Positions 19,794-26,629 are shown, counted from the first letter of the stretch. The stretch: DNA of 64,000 bases from Nitrincola schmidtii (GCF_008973715.1 NZ_WBOL01000015.1:1-64000); one strand, 5' to 3'. Numbers and translations: made by a program. Notes: a model not told the origin generated them from the sequence alone.

Positions 19794-19866
19794 TGCTAAC
19801 GCAAAGCGCATCGGCGACCTTGATGCAGCGAAGCGGAGACAAGGGCGTCCGAGTGCCGCGTTTGGC
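19794..19866 (-). other. attC-like recombination site
   Basis: TGCTAAC (19794-19800) and GTTTGGC (19860-19866), each one mismatch from consensus, with the inner motif GCAGCGAAGCGGAGACAAGG shared with the sites at 18920 and 20490. Confidence 0.6.
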
Positions 19867-19873
19867 TAAATTG

Positions 19874-20155
19874 CTATCGTTCACCCTCAAGGCCATGCCA
19901 CACTCGGAGAATAATGATGGCACTGGCATGAACTGAATATCGAACGACGTATTTTCCGAAAACCATATCTCGAACAGAGTCAGGCACCGGTGCCATTTCA
20001 ACTGGTGTGCCCATTTTGGGGAATTCTGGAAGTAATTCGATTTTGCCAACCAGTTCGATGGCAATCCTGGCTGCCGCCGACGGGCTGTGCACCGCAATGA
20101 ACTCCCTGAGGCGTTTCAAATCATCAATGGCTTCGTCCGTGTAAACCAGCTTCAC
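19874..20155 (-). CDS. RelE/ParE-family toxin
   Basis: 93 residues beginning VYTDEAIDDLKRLREFIA, the helical hairpin of ParE/RelE toxins, and ending in the strand pair (YVVRYSVHASAIIILRVWHG) that carries the active-site face. Whether it poisons gyrase (ParE) or cleaves mRNA (RelE) cannot be told from sequence. It overlaps its antitoxin gene by 4 bases. Confidence 0.85.
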   Translation of the reverse strand: MKLVYTDEAIDDLKRLREFIAVHSPSAAARIAIELVGKIELLPEFPKMGTPVEMAPVPDSVRDMVFGKYVVRYSVHASAIIILRVWHGLEGER

Positions 20156-20424
20156 TTACCTGACCTCGGCGCATCTTGCTCGTTTTCGGTTCCCCAGCTA
20201 TTAAGCCAACTGTGGACCTCGCTGGCATCAACAACCTTGCCTTGGGCAGCAGACTCCATTGCCTCTAACGTTTGTTTCCACCGCTCTTGCTCAAGCTGCT
20301 GCTTTGCTATGTATTCCGATAATGCCTGGTTGATTACCCAGCCTTTGCTACGGTTCAGCCTGCTGGCGATTGCTTCCAGATGCTGTTCAACTTCTGCTTG
20401 AAGGCGAACTGTGGTGACGCTCAT
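20152..20424 (-). CDS. CopG-type ribbon-helix-helix antitoxin
   Basis: 90 residues. The N-terminal ribbon-helix-helix (TTVRLQAEVEQHLEAIASRLNRSKGWVI) binds DNA; the acidic C-terminal tail should cap the toxin. It precedes the toxin and overlaps it by 4 bases, so the pair is one cassette. A promoter is likely in the 66 bases between it and the attC to the right. Confidence 0.85.
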   Translation of the reverse strand: MSVTTVRLQAEVEQHLEAIASRLNRSKGWVINQALSEYIAKQQLEQERWKQTLEAMESAAQGKVVDASEVHSWLNSWGTENEQDAPRSGK

Positions 20425-20489
20425 GACTATGACCCTCGAGTTTGGTGACTACAATGTATTACAGCATAGTCTACAAGGGTAGGCAAAAA

Positions 20490-20568
20490 ATTTAACGCTG
20501 AAGCGCGCCGGTGACTTTGAAGTAGCGAAGCGGAAAAAAAGGCATCCGAGTGACGCGCCTGGTTAGCT
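20490..20568 (-). other. attC recombination site
   Basis: ATTTAAC (20490-20496) and GTTAGCT (20562-20568) enclose TAGCGAAGCGG ... GCATCCGAGTGACGCGCC, like the sites at 19409 and 19794. The TTA of the core is the stop codon of the toxin gene on its right. Confidence 0.72.
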
Positions 20569-20865
20569 GTTCTCAAGCATGTATGCACGAAGCTGCCGCT
20601 CCTCTCGCATGACATAGAGGACGAGAACTCGCTTCTTATCCTCACGATAAAAAATACGGCACGGTGGAACCACTACCTCCCTGTATACCGAATTAGGGAG
20701 CTCTGGAGGAATCCGTCCGGAATGGGGAAAATCTTCCAAGCGATCGGTCTTATCGAAAACGTCCTGAACCAGATGACTTGCAGCAACAGGATTATCCAGA
20801 GCAATGTACTCAGCGATGGCATCCAGTTCTTGAAGCGCAGGCTCCGTCCAGATTACTTCAGCCAT
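20563..20865 (-). CDS. ParE/RelE-family toxin
   Basis: 100 residues with the ParE-type start (VIWTEPALQELDAIAEYIA) and end (REVVVPPCRIFYREDKKRVLVLYVMREER). It overlaps the upstream Phd-type antitoxin by 13 bases. The stop codon is in the attC core. This pair is distinct in sequence from the RelE/ParE-CopG cassette next to it. Confidence 0.86.
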   Translation of the reverse strand: MAEVIWTEPALQELDAIAEYIALDNPVAASHLVQDVFDKTDRLEDFPHSGRIPPELPNSVYREVVVPPCRIFYREDKKRVLVLYVMREERQLRAYMLENS

Positions 20866-21110
20866 TTACTCATTTTCTCCCTGGCCTCACTTTGGCTGTA
20901 CGTTCTTCCTTCAAGTACAGCAAGCTCTCCCCGTGAGAGCCCTTCAAGCAACTCAAGGCGACGTTGCATGAACTCGTAATCCTGCACATCGACAAGGTAT
21001 GCGGATGGCTGACCATGCTCGGTGATCAGTACCGGCTCTTTAGACAGGTGCAGGTCAGCCAAGATTTTTGTGGCTTGGCGCTTAAGATTTGTAACAAGCT
21101 CAACTTTCAT
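20853..21110 (-). CDS. Phd/YefM-type antitoxin
   Basis: 85 residues. The N-terminal Phd fold (LKRQATKILADLHLSKEPVLITEHGQPSAYLV) gives DNA binding and dimerisation; the C-terminal helix (SQSEAREKMSKWLK) should wrap the toxin. First gene of the pair. Confidence 0.86.
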   Translation of the reverse strand: MKVELVTNLKRQATKILADLHLSKEPVLITEHGQPSAYLVDVQDYEFMQRRLELLEGLSRGELAVLEGRTYSQSEAREKMSKWLK

Positions 21111-21174
21111 AGGCTCACCCTGAATCAGACTAACAGTATCACTATAGTATCACTTTTCGAGTGGCGGCAATACC

Positions 21175-21260
21175 AGCTAACGCCGCCCAGCACGCACGGC
21201 TTAGAAGTGAAGGCGAAGCCGCAACGGAATAGCTATCGCTGTACTTGGCCTTATTAGGGC
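21175..21260 (-). other. attC-like recombination site
   Basis: AGCTAAC (21175-21181) and ATTAGGG (21253-21259), with an inner segment GGCGAAGCCGCAACGGAA ... CTATCGC shared with the site at 23866. The right core has A for the invariant G, so it may be inactive. Confidence 0.5.
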
Positions 21261-21306
21261 ACTTAACTCATATTTGTACGGAAACTCCGTACATCAAGGT
21301 GCCTTC

Positions 21307-21579
21307 ATGGATACAATAAGTGTAAACAAATTTAGAGACAACCTGAAGAGCGTTGTAGAACAAGTAGTTAGCAGGAATGAACCACTCAAGGTAACTCGAC
21401 GAGCCGGAGATGCATCCGTTGTAATGAGCGCCGACGACTGGGAGCGAGAGCAAGAAACGCTTCATGTTCTCCAAAGCCAGAGCCTCATGCAACAGATTGC
21501 CTCCTCCCTTGAAACCCACAACCGTGGTAAAGGCTATATACCGACTGAAGAGCAAAAGAATGAGATCACTGGTATTTGA
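21307..21579 (+). CDS. yefM: YefM-family antitoxin
   Basis: 90 residues starting MDTISVNKFRDNLKSVVEQV, the Phd/YefM fold, with RRAGDASVVMSADDW typical of YefM. The ATG at 21307 follows AAGGTG. It reads rightward, opposite to its neighbours, and overlaps the toxin by 20 bases. Confidence 0.9.
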   Translation: MDTISVNKFRDNLKSVVEQVVSRNEPLKVTRRAGDASVVMSADDWEREQETLHVLQSQSLMQQIASSLETHNRGKGYIPTEEQKNEITGI

Positions 21580-21832
21580 AGGTAACACTTGGGAAGCGTA
21601 TGAAACTATGCACGAGAAGGACAAACAATTGCACGAGGCTTTGTGTAAATTACTCAAGGAAATGCTGCGTTCAAACGATCCTGCTTCAAGTTTAGGGAAG
21701 CCTGAGCCACTTAAGCACAGCCTCTCTGGCCTTTGGTCCAAGCGGATATCACAAAGAGATCGTTTGATATATCGGTTTGACGAAAAGTCCATTTATATCT
21801 TCGCTATTGGTGGTCACTACGATCAGCCCTAA
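21560..21832 (+). CDS. yoeB: YoeB/Txe-family mRNA endonuclease toxin
   Basis: 90 residues. The C-terminal GLWSKRISQRDRLIYRF and IFAIGGHYDQ motifs are diagnostic of YoeB/Txe ribosome-dependent RNases; the conserved Glu, Arg, His and Tyr are present. I start it at the ATG 21560, giving MRSLVFEGNTWEAYE, because longer in-frame readings lie inside yefM. Confidence 0.9.
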   Translation: MRSLVFEGNTWEAYETMHEKDKQLHEALCKLLKEMLRSNDPASSLGKPEPLKHSLSGLWSKRISQRDRLIYRFDEKSIYIFAIGGHYDQP

Positions 21833-21886
21833 CATCGGCCATAAGCCGTGCGATGCACGAGCGTCGGCTGCATGGCTTGGTTTTGT
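21827..21886 (-). other. Degenerate attC-like site
   Basis: CCCTAAC (21827-21833) and GTTTTGT (21880-21886) flank a dyad (CGGCCATAAGCCGTGCGATG / CGTCGGCTGCATGGCTTGG). Both ends deviate from consensus. Confidence 0.4.
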
Positions 21887-21927
21887 ATTACTACGCTGCG
21901 AAAACAAACCAACTAACTCACTCACAC

Positions 21928-22689
21928 TTATCCATTCGATTGAGCAGGTAATCTGATTTCTGGTGTTGAATGCGTGCGCTCCTCCGGTGGGGTCCAAAGC
22001 CTCTGTTGCCGAGGATTCCATCTCAGGCCATTCATTTTATTCTGATCGTCGCTTGTACCAAATCCAGGCATGTGAGCAATCCTATCGAAGAAATCCTCCG
22101 TGTGAAGAAGTGTCATCTTTACCTCATTCCAGTAGGTAGAAGATTGTTCTTGTCGATAACGCATCCCTGCTTCCATGCCGGAAAAGCGTCCTTCAGAAAC
22201 CAGATAGGCATCAATCTCTTCATTATCATAGCCCGCTAGGGAGGCGATTTGCTGTACATCTAGGCGGTAAGAAACTCCGCTTTGTACCCTTCCCTGGTTG
22301 ATGCGTGCCGTTCGGCGACACGTTTCTGCATTCAGATTTACCCCCGAGGAAAACAACGTGCTGGCCGATCGTACCTTGTCGCACAGCTGTTCGTCTCCGG
22401 AGCTCTCTGCAACCGCAGCAAAGCAGCGGCTTCTCAGCAGTGATACCTGATTCCCGACAGGTCCGAACCCTCCTCTACTCAAGCTTTGAGGATGAATCAG
22501 ATAGCATGGCTTGATGGAATGCAACTCGTTGGCCAAGGCGCGGTATTCGTATTCCAGCGCGTCAGGCTTTCTGGTGTCACCGAAGAGAAACTTGTCATCT
22601 GCATCAGTAAATAGCCCGCAGCCACTCAGTGACGCAGACATTATGAAAAAGACCACCAGGGAAAATATTCTTGCCATGAATTTACCCAT
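21928..22689 (-). CDS. Putative lipoprotein of unknown function
   Basis: About 253 residues with a lipoprotein signal ending in LSGC. The mature part contains further cysteines (in KPCYLIH, RSRCFAA, QLCDKV, ETCRR) that could form two disulfides, and a polar C-terminal third. No family recognised. The start is uncertain between 22689 and 22677; both keep the signal peptide. It is the largest single ORF in the array. Confidence 0.65.
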   Translation of the reverse strand: MGKFMARIFSLVVFFIMSASLSGCGLFTDADDKFLFGDTRKPDALEYEYRALANELHSIKPCYLIHPQSLSRGGFGPVGNQVSLLRSRCFAAVAESSGDEQLCDKVRSASTLFSSGVNLNAETCRRTARINQGRVQSGVSYRLDVQQIASLAGYDNEEIDAYLVSEGRFSGMEAGMRYRQEQSSTYWNEVKMTLLHTEDFFDRIAHMPGFGTSDDQNKMNGLRWNPRQQRLWTPPEERTHSTPEIRLPAQSNG

Positions 22690-23063
22690 CAGTTTTATTA
22701 ATACGTTAGCCGTGTCACACCCAGACCAGACACACAACGGCTTGCGGGCTAACCGGCCCGAGGCTTAGGGGTCCGCGTTGAAATCTCTGCTATGCACTGC
22801 TTTTAAGTATGCACATTTTAACTTACCTCTTCATTAGCGCCTAACGTTCGGAGCACTTAAGCACCATTTCCGAGCTCGATCATTTCCCCTTCAGAACACG
22901 ATTACGCCAATACAAAATCAGTGGAAAGATGACCACTGTGGGAGCAATGCATATCAGACTGCATTTAAGGCTAGCACTGATCCCAAACACTGTTTCCAGT
23001 CATGCACCGCTTTTAAGCGCAAAATTCCGACAAACTCCAGATGCTAAGACTCGATGCACTTGG
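22690..23063. other. Gene-free stretch inside the array
   Basis: No ORF that I believe. It holds attC-like ends (GGCTAAC at 22747, GCCTAAC at 22839) without clear partners, and a short repeated motif TGCACyGCTTTTAAG (near 22795 and 23006). It looks like one or two decayed or non-coding cassettes. Confidence 0.45.
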
Positions 23064-23135
23064 CGTTAACGCCGTGATCTGCGGAAATTTAGGAGCGAAA
23101 GCGAGTAAATTTTCCGAAGCAGCGCTTGGTTATAC
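23064..23135 (-). other. attC recombination site
   Basis: CGTTAAC (23064-23070) and GTTATAC (23129-23135) enclose the dyad CGGAAATTTAGGAGCG / GCGAGTAAATTTTCCG, nearly the same as the site at 17757. The core supplies the stop codon of the cupin gene. Confidence 0.78.
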
Positions 23136-23441
23136 GCTACCTTCACTCTCAACCACCAGTATTCTTACTTCCCCTCTAGGGTGAGCAACGTGTTCTGTAC
23201 CAATTGAAGCAAAAAAAATATCACCAGCATTCAATAAAACCGACTCTTCCTCGCCGTTCAATCGATAGAGCATATCAACCTGTCCATCCAATACGACGAA
23301 TACTTCTTCACCGTCATTAACATGCCACTTGTACGGTTGATCTGTCCAATGCAGGCGAGTAGTTATGCCATTCATATTGGCAATATCCGTTGTTCCCCAA
23401 GCTCGCTCAGCCTTAAATTCTTTACTTCTAACTACTTTCAT
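23130..23441 (-). CDS. Small cupin-domain protein
   Basis: 103 residues, single cupin barrel. The metal-binding motif 1 has the ligands in HVNDGEEVFVVLDG and motif 2 in GTEHVAHP. Such proteins bind a divalent metal; the substrate is not predictable. Single-gene cassette whose stop codon lies in the attC core. Confidence 0.86.
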   Translation of the reverse strand: MKVVRSKEFKAERAWGTTDIANMNGITTRLHWTDQPYKWHVNDGEEVFVVLDGQVDMLYRLNGEEESVLLNAGDIFFASIGTEHVAHPRGEVRILVVESEGSV

Positions 23442-23473
23442 AATCCTCTCCGAAAGTGGACGTTACGCTACTC

Positions 23474-23545
23474 GTATAACGCCGAGGTAACCGGACGCTT
23501 TAAAGCGTCAGCGTATAAGCGGTCCGGTTGACCGACTGGTTAAAT
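23474..23545 (-). other. attC recombination site
   Basis: GTATAAC (23474-23480) and GTTAAAT (23539-23545) enclose an imperfect palindrome around CGCTTTAAAGCG, with GTAACCGGACGC / GCGGTCCGGTTGAC arms. The core supplies the stop codon of the next ORF. Confidence 0.75.
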
Positions 23546-23857
23546 GCCGTACTCACGCTCAACTTTGGCAACCCGAACCCGAAAACTGGAATACCATTGC
23601 TGATGGCCAAGTCGCTGGGCCTCTCGATGCTCAGCATTTTTCTTCCAGTTGGTGATTGCTTCAAGGCTTGCCCAGTACGACACGGTAATACCTAGGTTCT
23701 CCCTAGCAGACTCAATACCGAGAAATCCGGGCTGCTCTGATGCCAATGCCACCATTCGTTCAGCCTTTTCATAGTACCCATTGTCACCTTTCGTGCGATG
23801 ACTGCTGAAGATCACCGCGTAGTATGGAGGTTCAGGTGTGTTGGCAATCTCTGACAT
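23540..23857 (-). CDS. Antibiotic biosynthesis monooxygenase (ABM)-domain protein
   Basis: 105 residues of the dimeric ABM/YgiN fold: YYAVIFSSHRTKGDNGYYEKAERM, PGFLGIESAR and TVSYWASLEAITNWKKNAEHR are typical. Family members are haem-degrading or cofactor-free oxygenases or stress proteins. The ATG at 23857 follows AGAGGAA. Leftward cassette with its stop in the attC core. Confidence 0.87.
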   Translation of the reverse strand: MSEIANTPEPPYYAVIFSSHRTKGDNGYYEKAERMVALASEQPGFLGIESARENLGITVSYWASLEAITNWKKNAEHREAQRLGHQQWYSSFRVRVAKVEREYGI

Positions 23858-23865
23858 AAATTCCT

Positions 23866-23937
23866 CTAAGCATTTGTAGTGGATGTGGAGGCGAAGCCGC
23901 AACGGAAAAACTATCGCGGTGCTAGGCCTTGTTAACT
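23866..23937 (-). other. attC-like recombination site
   Basis: The core GTTAACT is at 23931-23937; the left end (CTAAGCA at ~23866) is degenerate. The inner segment GGCGAAGCCGCAACGGAA ... CTATCGCGG matches the site at 21175. Confidence 0.5.
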
Positions 23938-24450
23938 CTTGGCTGTAAATGCGTCATGGTACGAAACTTCTCCTTTTGGGAACTCGCCGGAAAACGATAG
24001 CGCCTGAAAATACTCTGCAGGCACATCGGGTAGGACAAGCCCATCTACCACCTTGAGTCCGAAGCGCTCATAATAAGTAGGGTTGCCGAGCACCACGCAA
24101 CCTAAGGCATTCATTTCCTCAAGCGCAGCAAGTGAATTCTGCATCAGCTTAGTTCCAATACCGAGCCCTTGAAATTCAGGAAGCACAGATATTGGCCCAA
24201 GTCCAAACCAGCCAGTTACACCACCTGAAAGAATGACGGGAGAAATCGCCACATGACCAATAATTTCTCCTTCAGCTTTAGCCACCTGAAAAATCTTAAG
24301 CGCGCCCGCACGGCGAAGAGCATCTACAATATACTGCTCCATATGATCAGTATGAGGCGCGCTAAAAAAGGCCTGCTTTGTAACCTGATGTATTCTAGCG
24401 GCATCGCCGGATTTTTCGTTACTTAGTTCAATATTCAAGCTGGACCTCAT
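23932..24450 (-). CDS. GNAT N-acetyltransferase, YhbS-like
   Basis: 172 residues. Acetyl-CoA-binding motif in VLPEFQGLGIGTKLM, followed by GCVVLGNPTYYERFGL, the YhbS/putative acetyltransferase signature. The start at 24450 lies just inside the attC boundary at 24456; the longer reading to 24495 would include the recombination site. The substrate is unknown. Confidence 0.87.
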   Translation of the reverse strand: MRSSLNIELSNEKSGDAARIHQVTKQAFFSAPHTDHMEQYIVDALRRAGALKIFQVAKAEGEIIGHVAISPVILSGGVTGWFGLGPISVLPEFQGLGIGTKLMQNSLAALEEMNALGCVVLGNPTYYERFGLKVVDGLVLPDVPAEYFQALSFSGEFPKGEVSYHDAFTAKS

Positions 24451-24455
24451 AACCG

Positions 24456-24513
24456 AGTTAACGTTGGAATTCAGCAGCGGCCCAAGGCCGTCCAATAGAA
24501 TGGCTAGTTAAGC
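24456..24513 (-). other. attC recombination site
   Basis: AGTTAAC (24456-24462) and GTTAAGC (24507-24513) flank a dyad (ATTCAGCAGCGGCCC / GGCCGTCCAATAGAAT). The core supplies the stop codon of the sigma-factor gene. Confidence 0.65.
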
Positions 24514-25092
24514 ACATTTTCCTTTGCAGCTTGACGGCGAAAGGCAATGGTAGTCGCTGACCAAGCTGGCAGCCATCTCCACGTGGCAACACGCCAATAA
24601 CTTCTCCTTAAGCATCACACGGCCACGTGCCGCTCTGCTCTTGATGGCGGATACTGATACTGCCTGCTCTTCCGCAATCACGCGCATCGTCTCACCTTCA
24701 AGATCGGTCGCAATAAGTGTGTCACGATAGATCGGCGGAAGCTCCTTGATGAACATTTTGAGGCAACTTGCTACTTCCGTATGAAGCTGTATGTCCTCGA
24801 TCTGTTCAGGTTCCGACATGTTTTCGTCGAGTTCCAGTGTTTGATCACCGATTGCGCGATAGTGGTCAATCAAGGTTGTTCGTGCAGCAGCGAATAACCA
24901 GCCAGTCAGGCTGTCGATTCGACGTCCCGAACGCTTCGATGTCAGTGCCTTCACGAATATCTCTTGCAATAAATCATCCGCTAGCGTTGCATCGGGGACT
25001 CGCCTACGAAGATAACTTCGCAGGCTCTGCTGGAGTCGCGAAAAAGCGGCGCTCAAGTCCTCATTAGAGAGCGGCATCACGTCTTCAGCCAT
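24508..25092 (-). CDS. ECF sigma factor, SigZ-like, with Cys-rich tail
   Basis: 194-residue extracytoplasmic-function sigma factor. Region 2 spans ~residues 20-85 (LADDLLQEIFVKAL, SLTGWLFAAARTTLIDHYR) and region 4 ~120-170 (LPPIYRDTLIATDLEG, VSVSAIKSRAARGR). After region 4 a tail of ~30 residues carries five cysteines (LLACCH, DYHC, SSCKGKC), a possible metal or redox switch as suggested for SigZ. It overlaps the arsI/cadI-like gene by 8 bases. No anti-sigma gene is present. Confidence 0.87.
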   Translation of the reverse strand: MAEDVMPLSNEDLSAAFSRLQQSLRSYLRRRVPDATLADDLLQEIFVKALTSKRSGRRIDSLTGWLFAAARTTLIDHYRAIGDQTLELDENMSEPEQIEDIQLHTEVASCLKMFIKELPPIYRDTLIATDLEGETMRVIAEEQAVSVSAIKSRAARGRVMLKEKLLACCHVEMAASLVSDYHCLSPSSCKGKCA

Positions 25093-25585
25093 AGCAATGC
25101 CCTTGAACCTTCGCCGTCGCTTGAGGAATGCAACCGGTCTCACACTCCGAGAATTCGTCAGACGTACGTAAAGGGATACAGCAGGCTCCTGACTCCGTGG
25201 TGCAGCCCTCCCCAAACGCAAAAGCATCGGACATCGTTAGGAAATACTCCCATGCCATTCCCTGTGGATCGATGGTCCAGTGTTTTTCGCTCTTGGCATA
25301 ACAACAAGCGACCTCACCTTGATCCATCGCCGCACCACCTGCTGCATCGTCTGCCAACACCTTGAGACTAGCTAGTTCTTCAGGGGTCTCGGCCTGCATG
25401 CCAAAATGATTGAGGCCGGTCGGATGCCCCCGTGAAGAAATAGCAAAGTTAACACGCGGGTCTTCTAGCATCCACTTAGCATAATCCGGCTCCTGTTTGG
25501 ACGGCAGCTGTCCAAAAAGCTTGCTATAGAAGGTGATGCTTTTAGTGAGGTCGTTAACTGCAATATGAACGTGAAAGTGTTTCAT
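25085..25585 (-). CDS. ArsI/CadI-family VOC metalloprotein
   Basis: Vicinal-oxygen-chelate protein like ArsI (C-As lyase for organoarsenicals) and CadI. The start FHVHIAVNDLTKSITFYSKLFG, then YAKWMLEDPRVNFAISSRG and the vicinal cysteine pair in VACCYAKSEK, are diagnostic; His and Glu metal ligands are in the expected places (FHVH, LNHFG, AWEYF). The 166 residues include a Cys-rich tail (TESGACC, CETGC, HCYG). Which metal or arsenical is bound is not certain. First gene of a two-gene cassette with the sigma factor. Confidence 0.88.
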   Translation of the reverse strand: MKHFHVHIAVNDLTKSITFYSKLFGQLPSKQEPDYAKWMLEDPRVNFAISSRGHPTGLNHFGMQAETPEELASLKVLADDAAGGAAMDQGEVACCYAKSEKHWTIDPQGMAWEYFLTMSDAFAFGEGCTTESGACCIPLRTSDEFSECETGCIPQATAKVQGHCYG

Positions 25586-26371
25586 TTGAGGCTCCTAAAA
25601 AAGTTAAAAAGCGCATTGTGTTCGACGCCCTTGTATAGACGGAATACCTCACAAATGGTCGCACAATGAAACGGAGCCACATACTGCATAACAAATAAGC
25701 GGTTATACGGCGGCGCAGCCGCAGCTATAACAGCCTGTTGAACGCCGCTCAGTACTTAATCTAGGGAATTTGCTTTTAATGATCGGTGGGGTTCCTTGGT
25801 AGTCACACCTAAAACTCGAACCAGCACTGTCGCTTAACTCGATCTCAATCCCTTAAATTTTTATCTACTTTGTGACTTTATGTAGCCTTTATAGCCATAT
25901 TTCTTATGTTTGCCAACAGAGTAGCCTCAGGTACAACCTGATCAGATATCGCGTCGTAATACTCGTGCGAGGTTAACTAACTACTGTTCAGCAACGCCAA
26001 AGATACTTCGTTGCGCAGTGTTATCATCGACTCACTCGTGCACTCACATAAACAGGTCTCTAGCTCATGGCCACATGATGGACAATGGGCATGGTTTGAG
26101 CTGATCGATGATAACTCACTCTTCTGCTTCGTTTCTCTAAGTGCACTTACCATCAGTCCTCTAAATCGTTTAGAGAGTGCCTCACTGACAATAGGTATCT
26201 TTTATGTCGACTCTTCCAGGTTTGTGAGGGCGTAATGACACCTGAAGGAATTAAACAGTGAAAATGCACATGTCGTGTTAATACCTAGTTAAAGTAAGGC
26301 ACAGGGAGTAACTGTTCCTTTTGTTTTTCGCATCATGCACGGCTTGCATTCGTTTGGCACTTAGGACAATT
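25586..26371. other. Gene-free stretch where attI and the integrase 5' part would be expected
   Basis: About 790 bases. Apart from the attC-like site at 25686-25743 I see no credible gene. Several short ORFs (for example 26011-26235) have no ribosome site or recognisable product. I found no readable N-terminal integrase sequence. Probably decayed integron-platform DNA. Confidence 0.5.
25686..25743 (-). other. attC-like recombination site, right-most in the array
   Basis: GCATAAC (25686-25692) and a consensus core GTTGAAC (25737-25743) enclose GGTTATACGGCGGCGCAGCC / GCAGCTATAACAGCC. It implies a further cassette to its right, now without a clear ORF, or a remnant of attI. Confidence 0.5.
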
Positions 26372-26563
26372 TAGGAAAAAATCAGCTGCCATACATTTCG
26401 TCACTCTTTTGCGACTCATCTGCTTCAAGCTGGCAGCGATATTCGCACAGTGCAAGAATTATTGGGCCATAACGATGTGAGTACTACCCAAATTTATACC
26501 CATGTGATTGGTCAGCACTATGCAGGCACAACCAGCCCATTAGATCGTTTACACCACTGCTAA
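26372..26563 (+). pseudogene. intI: C-terminal fragment of an integron integrase (IntI)
   Basis: The + frame ending at TAA 26561-26563 encodes [17 protein letters not shown], then [20 protein letters not shown] and THVIGQH ... TSPLDRL. This is box II of tyrosine recombinases (H-x-x-R, then the LLGH His, then the catalytic Tyr in IYTH), and the wording is that of IntI rather than XerC/D. Only about 60 residues remain of the usual ~320; an in-frame stop (TAG, 26372) and unrelated sequence precede it. The orientation is divergent from the cassettes, as expected. Confidence 0.85.
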
Positions 26564-26575
26564 AAAAAGATCCCT

Positions 26576-26606
26576 AAACAAAAAAAGCCCGCCGAAGCGA
26601 GCTTTT
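26576..26606 (-). terminator. Intrinsic terminator after clpB
   Basis: Minus strand: AAGCTCGC-TTCG-GCGGGCTT stem-loop (26604-26585) followed by a T run. It ends the clpB transcript between clpB and the integrase remnant. Confidence 0.87.
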
Positions 26607-26629
26607 GATAGGTGGCACTAGCGAAGGGA

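Larger units (their letters stand above)
16985..26563. mobile_element. Chromosomal integron cassette array with integrase remnant
   Basis: A string of small unrelated genes separated by sites with RYYYAAC and GTTRRRY ends and imperfect dyad cores. Nearly all genes read leftward; an integron integrase C-terminus reads rightward at the right end. This is the expected divergent layout (intI, then attI, then cassettes). Content is typical: toxin-antitoxin pairs, acetyltransferase, orphan enzymes and hypotheticals. The flanking genes (DUF3541 lipoprotein and clpB) are chromosomal. The integrase is truncated, so new capture would need one from elsewhere. Confidence 0.88.

Noticed and set aside
22747-22783. 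GGCTAAC ... GTTGAAA as a complete attC
   Set aside because: Only 37 bases, shorter than any attC with a foldable core, and the right end deviates from consensus.
26011-26235. 74-codon ORF in the gene-free right end of the array
   Set aside because: No ribosome site, no recognisable domain, and no attC directly beside it.
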